From Butyricicoccus_A sp963620595 (GTDB taxonomy: Bacteria; Bacillota; Clostridia; Oscillospirales; Butyricicoccaceae), in NCBI GenBank assembly GCA_963620595.1, contig CAVFAY010000008.1, positions 27,716 to 91,715 on the forward strand: 64,000 nt of DNA, read 5' to 3'. A program made the position numbers and the translations under genes. Below, in pieces: positions 59,676 to 64,000 of this stretch. Positions within the stretch are counted from its first letter, which is position 1, and every line of letters begins with the position of its first letter. Under the pieces are notes generated by a model. That model saw only the letters and a program-made list of their open reading frames with translations. It had not been told where the DNA came from and did not search any database.

Positions 59676-61418
59676 TTATACGCTTACTTTTTCCAAAGTC
59701 CCCTCACAAATTGCCTTTACCATGCCAATGCGGTTGGTCTTAAAGTGGAAGAACGGACGTTCCGGCAACGCGTAAATTTCAACCGGCTGCATGTAATCCT
59801 CCAAACACGCTGCCACTTCTTCCCGAATGTCATCCACCGTATATCCATCATTGAGCACGACAAACAAATACGGTACAAAACAATGGTGATGCTCCGGATC
59901 CTGAATGATAACAAAAAACTCGTCATCAATACCTTCAATATTCGCATCAGCCAGACGGTTTTCCATCGGAAGCGTCATCAGTTCTCCGCCGCCATAGCGC
60001 TGTGCGGAACCGCGCGTGAGCGTGTAAATCGTACCGTCCTCCAGCATATAACCAATATCACCGGTATGCAGCCATCTTCTGCCATCCGAATGAATTTTAA
60101 TTGCCTTAGCCGTTGCCTTTGGATCATCGTATCCGATCATCGTACCCGGACCACACTGACAAATCTCACCTAATGTGTTGTAGGTCAGTTCTTGATCCGT
60201 GCCCGGTTTGAATATCGATATCAGCGTCAGCGGCATTGGCACACCAACATTGCCGTCTTTAATCGGATGCGGTGTCATTGGCAGCGTCATGTTAGAGCCT
60301 GCTTCACTGCATCCATAGCCTGTCGTAAAGCGAATGTGGCAGTTATGGTCGTCTAAAAATTTCTGTGCTCGCTTGAGCTGATTGTTATTATACGCTTCAC
60401 ATCCTGCACCAGCAGCGAGCAGATGAGACATATCATAGTCATCCGGAATGCGTCCGTTGCGCATAACGACCTCAATAAACATCGGTATGATCGGCCAAGA
60501 GTTCGGACGATAGCGCATCAGTTCCAAGTCTACGTCATTGGCATCGACAAACGGAGATAAAATCAGCAGCTTGTTGGAAGCCAGCGGCATGAGCATCATG
60601 GCTACAACAACAGCAACCAGTGCTGGCGGTAGCTGCGTAACCATCCATGTCGGACGAAAATCGTTGGAACCACCGTAGAAGTTCATCTGATGCATATTGC
60701 CGATCATCGTATGCGCCGAATGAATAACCTGCTTAGACGGACCGGTAGATCCGCTGGTATATGCCCGAAATAACGGTCGATCAATATCTCTTGCCGCTTC
60801 TACCGTGCCATGAAATTCTTCTCCCAAGTCCAAAAAGGCATCCCAAGACATAGTGCACGGGCCATACGCCGGATCATCACCGTAAAGCGAATCAATATAG
60901 TCCCAACAGTGAACAGGAATTTTTGTCCGCTTAGCACTGTGCAGTGGGCTGAGCAAAATCGCTCCGTGTACACCGGCCTTGTTGCGATAAGCATTCAAAT
61001 CATCATGTGGCAGGAAATCATGGGCAAAAATCATTTTCGCACCAGACTTTTTTACTGCTGCTACATTTTCCTCAATCGTATTATCACGGCACAGCAACGA
61101 TGCGCCGATTCGCTCTGCTGCCAGAAGCAAATACAAAAATTCCGGAACTGCACGCAGGAACACTGGGACTTCGTCTCCCTCACCAAATCCCAATGCACGT
61201 AATGCGCGAGCAGTTTTGTCAACCTGTTCGTTTACTTCCTTCCACGGAATATCTGTACCGTAGTAATGCATTGCCACGACATCGGCTCCTGGGCAGCGTT
61301 CCTCTAAATATTCGGCGATTGTCTGTTCCGGAATGCGCAGTCCTTCAATCATCTGCGGCGGATAGTACTGCATCCACGGCCGATCCACGCTCGGTTTTCC
61401 AGTCAATGGTTTTGTCAT
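59676..61418 (-). CDS. AMP-dependent ligase/synthetase (acyl-CoA synthetase-like)
   Basis: 580 residues of the adenylate-forming family. Core motifs are AYTSGSTGPSKQV (ATP phosphates), TTGYGCSEAGS (adenine region) and LHTGDIGYMLEDG. The C-terminal catalytic lysine motif (PxTxxGK) is not clearly conserved; the equivalent reads KTNRIGMVK. It should activate a carboxylic acid as acyl-AMP and possibly acyl-CoA. ATG 61418 has AGAGGGAAT; the longer frame is rejected. Probably an operon with the MFS gene and under control of the HTH regulator upstream. Confidence 0.82.
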   Translation of the reverse strand: MTKPLTGKPSVDRPWMQYYPPQMIEGLRIPEQTIAEYLEERCPGADVVAMHYYGTDIPWKEVNEQVDKTARALRALGFGEGDEVPVFLRAVPEFLYLLLAAERIGASLLCRDNTIEENVAAVKKSGAKMIFAHDFLPHDDLNAYRNKAGVHGAILLSPLHSAKRTKIPVHCWDYIDSLYGDDPAYGPCTMSWDAFLDLGEEFHGTVEAARDIDRPLFRAYTSGSTGPSKQVIHSAHTMIGNMHQMNFYGGSNDFRPTWMVTQLPPALVAVVVAMMLMPLASNKLLILSPFVDANDVDLELMRYRPNSWPIIPMFIEVVMRNGRIPDDYDMSHLLAAGAGCEAYNNNQLKRAQKFLDDHNCHIRFTTGYGCSEAGSNMTLPMTPHPIKDGNVGVPMPLTLISIFKPGTDQELTYNTLGEICQCGPGTMIGYDDPKATAKAIKIHSDGRRWLHTGDIGYMLEDGTIYTLTRGSAQRYGGGELMTLPMENRLADANIEGIDDEFFVIIQDPEHHHCFVPYLFVVLNDGYTVDDIREEVAACLEDYMQPVEIYALPERPFFHFKTNRIGMVKAICEGTLEKVSV

Positions 61419-61603
61419 ATATATTCCCTCTTTCTCTTTTAGCCCTATTCTTGTTTCATCCAATAAAAACAATTTTAGTTTATCATAGAAATTCAGGAAT
61501 AAACGTGAATGAATTGGAAAAAAGTCTAAATCAGGGGGGATTTTATAAAAATATGCCGTTTTATTTCCTTTATTTTACATGTCTAAACAACATATTGATT
61601 TCT

Positions 61604-63109
61604 TCAATTTGTTTCTTCCGAATATACTTTCGGTTTATCGACATAACTCAGGATCTCAATCCGTTCGATCGCATCATGGATAAACGAGCGGATACTATCT
61701 ATTTCTGTGCACATAACCTTATCTTTTGCCGACCACATGGTCTCAAAGAAGTTCAGAAAAATTGTATTCATATCCGGATGATTAAAAACGGCAAGATTAT
61801 TCTTTCGGTTTTCTGTATGCAGCCTCGCATAACAAACCGTGTCTGACAAAAATACGCACTGCGTCACCGCATACTGAAAATCGGACACCAGACAACCATA
61901 TACCATCTTGACGCGAAGATTTTTTTGTTGTGTACATAGTTCAAAAACATGCTGTAAGCAACGTTTTCGTTGTTCCAGCGTAAGATATATCGGATAATCA
62001 AAAAAGTCCAGTTCTCCGTCCACTGCCAAATCAGCCAATGCTGTGCTGTGCAGAACGATAGAGATTTTTGTGGTTTCCATCGTCTTCTTGGTGAGCGTAT
62101 GAAAATATCTCATCCGTTCTTCCTGTACCGTGTCATCTTGCACTTTTAGCTGTTCGAGCAGTTCTTCAAACAAATCATCCGGTAAAAAATGCTCTGTCAC
62201 GTGTCCAATAATCCATTTTTGATGCAGCGAGAGCGCCGCACGCACATATGCTTTTCCCTCTATCATTTCCTGCATTGTCGTGCTGCGATATAAAAGCATC
62301 TCTCTCGTACATAAATCCCGGATACTATGATACATGGGGCTGCAATTCTCTGCCGCACTGCTAACGGTGACCGCCATGCAGCGATTAGCATCCATCAGCA
62401 TACCGCTAATCATAAACTCATCTTCTACAGCAAAAATGAGACGTCCCGCCGCCTGTGCTCCTTTATACAACTGAAAGTCGATGCACGCCATATCCGACAT
62501 CATATTAATGAGAAAGATCGGATCATACGCATAATCAATTTTCTCCGGACACAAATCTACCATTAACGAAAAATGCACATCCGGATAGACAGCATGTACA
62601 TCGCGGCGAATATTTCCTTGGATAATTTGCAGTCTATACTCATGTGTGAGAGCAAGCAAATCCATTTCTGCAGTGATATGTAACTGGCTGACCCTTCGCA
62701 ACACAGGATGGTGCATCTTGGCAATATACTGCGCCGGACTCAATTCTGCAAAGAATATGGTTTTCGGTTCAATGGATGATCCGTATGCACGCTGCATGTC
62801 TTGGACAAAGTTATATTCTGCTTCTAAATTATCAAAAATTGCTTCTTCCAACTCTGTATCATTCCAAATCTGATAGTTCTCATACAGATTTTCTTTTCCT
62901 GTTTTAGAACTCAGCTGCACAACCTCTTTGCTGATGCGCCGCAAAACATTCCGTTTATTTTTTTCTGCGGGAAGTATTCGTCCGCTGATCCATTTACTAA
63001 TGTAACTTACATCATACTGCAAAGCCTTTGCCAGCGACGCATTCTTGATTTCTCCCCAGTTCATAATCCGTTCCAAAATCTGACTAAATCTGTTTTTCTC
63101 TGCTTCCAT
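61604..63109 (-). CDS. Large HTH-domain regulator, unassigned family
   Basis: 501 residues. The N-terminus (about 8-58) is a helix-turn-helix of XRE character (NASLAKALQYDVSYISKWISGRILPA). The remaining 440 residues are mixed alpha/beta with no motif I recognise; this region is probably a ligand sensor. AGAACTGTATGG-type context with a GGGGGAGAA ribosome site before ATG 63109. It lies 185 bases upstream of the ligase/MFS pair on the same strand and is the obvious candidate regulator of those genes. No transmembrane segment. Confidence 0.65.
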   Translation of the reverse strand: MEAEKNRFSQILERIMNWGEIKNASLAKALQYDVSYISKWISGRILPAEKNKRNVLRRISKEVVQLSSKTGKENLYENYQIWNDTELEEAIFDNLEAEYNFVQDMQRAYGSSIEPKTIFFAELSPAQYIAKMHHPVLRRVSQLHITAEMDLLALTHEYRLQIIQGNIRRDVHAVYPDVHFSLMVDLCPEKIDYAYDPIFLINMMSDMACIDFQLYKGAQAAGRLIFAVEDEFMISGMLMDANRCMAVTVSSAAENCSPMYHSIRDLCTREMLLYRSTTMQEMIEGKAYVRAALSLHQKWIIGHVTEHFLPDDLFEELLEQLKVQDDTVQEERMRYFHTLTKKTMETTKISIVLHSTALADLAVDGELDFFDYPIYLTLEQRKRCLQHVFELCTQQKNLRVKMVYGCLVSDFQYAVTQCVFLSDTVCYARLHTENRKNNLAVFNHPDMNTIFLNFFETMWSAKDKVMCTEIDSIRSFIHDAIERIEILSYVDKPKVYSEETN

Positions 63110-63209
63110 ACAGTTCTCCCCCTTTTGAGAACGATTTGTTCTATTATATCACAATCAAGAAAAATCACAAAATTTCCAATTCTTCTTTTTTCCCTTTCAT
63201 GGAAAAGAA

Positions 63210-63236
63210 GCCCCGCAGTGATTATCACTGCGGGGC
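63210..63236. terminator. Terminator after the SLH gene
   Basis: GCCCCGCAGTGAT and ATCACTGCGGGGC form a 13-bp perfect palindrome around a single base. On the minus strand it is followed by TTCTTTTCC. Confidence 0.8.
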
Positions 63237-63284
63237 CAGGGATATGGCACCCTGAATCAGTTCATCAGAATTGTTCCGACTCTT

Positions 63285-64000
63285 TTACTGATTTTCCTGC
63301 GCCTTGCAGTATCCCATCAGAATGGTTGCTGCCTCGGCGCGGGTTGCATTTCCTCTCGGATCAAGAACAACACTGCCATCGCTCTTTTTCTTACCATTGA
63401 TAATGTTGTTCTGGTTTGCCCAAACCATTGCATCGTATGCCCAATCAGAAACCTGATCAGCATCTACAAAGTCAAGCTTGCCGCTAACTGCCGGATTGCC
63501 TGCATAGTTGTACATGAACTTCGCAAACTGCTCACGGGTAACCTCGCTATTCGGCTCGAAAGTCGTTTTGCTGGTACCACTCGTGATCTTGTTTTCATAT
63601 GCCCACTGTACAGCATTATAGTACCACTGATCCTTCGGAACGTCCGTGTACGGATTTCCGTTCGTAGCTGCTGCCGGACGACCTTCCTTGTTGTACAGAA
63701 TTTGAACCATCATCGCACGAGTCAGCGTTGCATTCGGCTCAAAGGTTGTCTCGGAAGTACCTGTCATCAACTTATGGTTGTATACATAAACTACCTTGTC
63801 GTAGAACCAATCGCCCTCGTTTACATCGGTAAACGGAAGTTTGATTGCACCGCAACGATCACAAATACCGTCAACATAGTGGTGACCCAGTTCTGGAACG
63901 TCTACTTCCTTGGTGTCAGTGTAATTCTTACCCTCGTAGGTCACAGTTGCAATGAATACATCCTTGCCAGCTTCGGTGCAAGTCGGTGCAACACTGCTCT
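63285..64000 (-). CDS. SLH-domain surface protein, C-terminal part (5' end outside window)
   Basis: The frame is open to the window edge, giving about 238 residues of the C-terminus. It begins in a PTCTEAGK...YEGKNYTDTKEV repeat-like segment with a CDRCG pair, then three S-layer homology repeats (about residues 50-110, 112-170 and 172-235) with FTDVNEGDWFYDKVVYVYNH, YTDVPKDQWYYNAVQWAYEN and FVDADQVSDWAYDAMVWANQ, each followed by a TRE/TRA-type end. Such repeats anchor the protein to cell-wall polymers. The N-terminal functional region is not visible. Confidence 0.92.
   Translation of the reverse strand, partial: SSVAPTCTEAGKDVFIATVTYEGKNYTDTKEVDVPELGHHYVDGICDRCGAIKLPFTDVNEGDWFYDKVVYVYNHKLMTGTSETTFEPNATLTRAMMVQILYNKEGRPAAATNGNPYTDVPKDQWYYNAVQWAYENKITSGTSKTTFEPNSEVTREQFAKFMYNYAGNPAVSGKLDFVDADQVSDWAYDAMVWANQNNIINGKKKSDGSVVLDPRGNATRAEAATILMGYCKAQENQ

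Noticed and set aside
1..64000. CRISPR array, prophage or insertion sequence
   Set aside because: No regularly spaced direct repeats, phage structural genes, integrase or transposase were found.

Overview
The window looks like chromosomal DNA of an anaerobic Gram-positive Clostridia-type bacterium, plausibly Oscillospirales. The reasons are near-consensus sigma-A promoters, strong GGAGG ribosome sites, T-box leaders, an ECF vitamin transporter S component, PRD/HPr-type regulation, TAXI-TRAP transport, lipoprotein-anchored export adaptors and an SLH surface protein. Genus cannot be fixed from the sequence alone. I see no prophage, insertion sequence or CRISPR array.

Layout. 1-2.4 kb: partial Cys-rich protein, iron alcohol dehydrogenase, NAD(P)H-hydrate epimerase. 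2.5-8.6 kb: a PRD/PTS-type regulator divergent from an operon encoding an HPr-like protein, a D-2-hydroxyacid (phosphoglycerate-type) dehydrogenase, an archaeal-type (type II) GAPDH and an archaeal-type PGK. This is the most unusual metabolic module here. 8.8-12.4 kb: tRNA-Val, AraC regulator, NYN-domain protein and an HD-Nudix fusion. 12.4-17.3 kb: leuA-leuC-leuD-leuB behind a Leu T-box. 17.4-24.8 kb: divergent aromatic operon (DAHP synthase, aroB, aroC, pheA, aroA, aroE-aroK fusion) behind a T-box whose specifier reads Phe. 24.9-25.4 kb: two related, apparently non-coding transcripts with anti-Shine-Dalgarno motifs, each with its own terminator.

25.4-34 kb (mostly minus strand): MATE pump, TatD-linked-type radical SAM protein, vitamin B6 salvage pair (pdxY plus ECF S component), an AT-rich AbiG-like abortive infection pair, aminotransferase with an Lrp regulator, SPFH protein. 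34-36 kb: DUF2461 protein, DnaQ-like exonuclease, small membrane protein, tRNA-Leu. 36-43.3 kb: EmrE-type transporter, sugar-phosphate isomerase-like enzyme with a divergent LacI-type regulator, TAXI-TRAP transporter and a cytidylate-kinase-like protein. 43.3-47.5 kb: aspartate kinase, DMT transporter, NhaC antiporter.

47.7-54.3 kb: a six-gene operon with response regulator, histidine kinase, adaptor, ATPase, second adaptor and MacB-type permease. 54.4-57.5 kb: Zur-ZnuACB zinc uptake operon with two candidate Zur boxes. 57.6-64 kb: XRE regulator with membrane protein, OFA-type MFS transporter, AMP-forming ligase, an unassigned HTH regulator and the C-terminal part of an SLH surface protein.

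Amino-acid biosynthesis is controlled by uncharged tRNA (back-to-back T-boxes), zinc uptake by a Fur-family repressor, and the export operon by its own two-component system. Functions for the archaeal-type glycolytic module and the tandem RNAs are inferences that need experiments.
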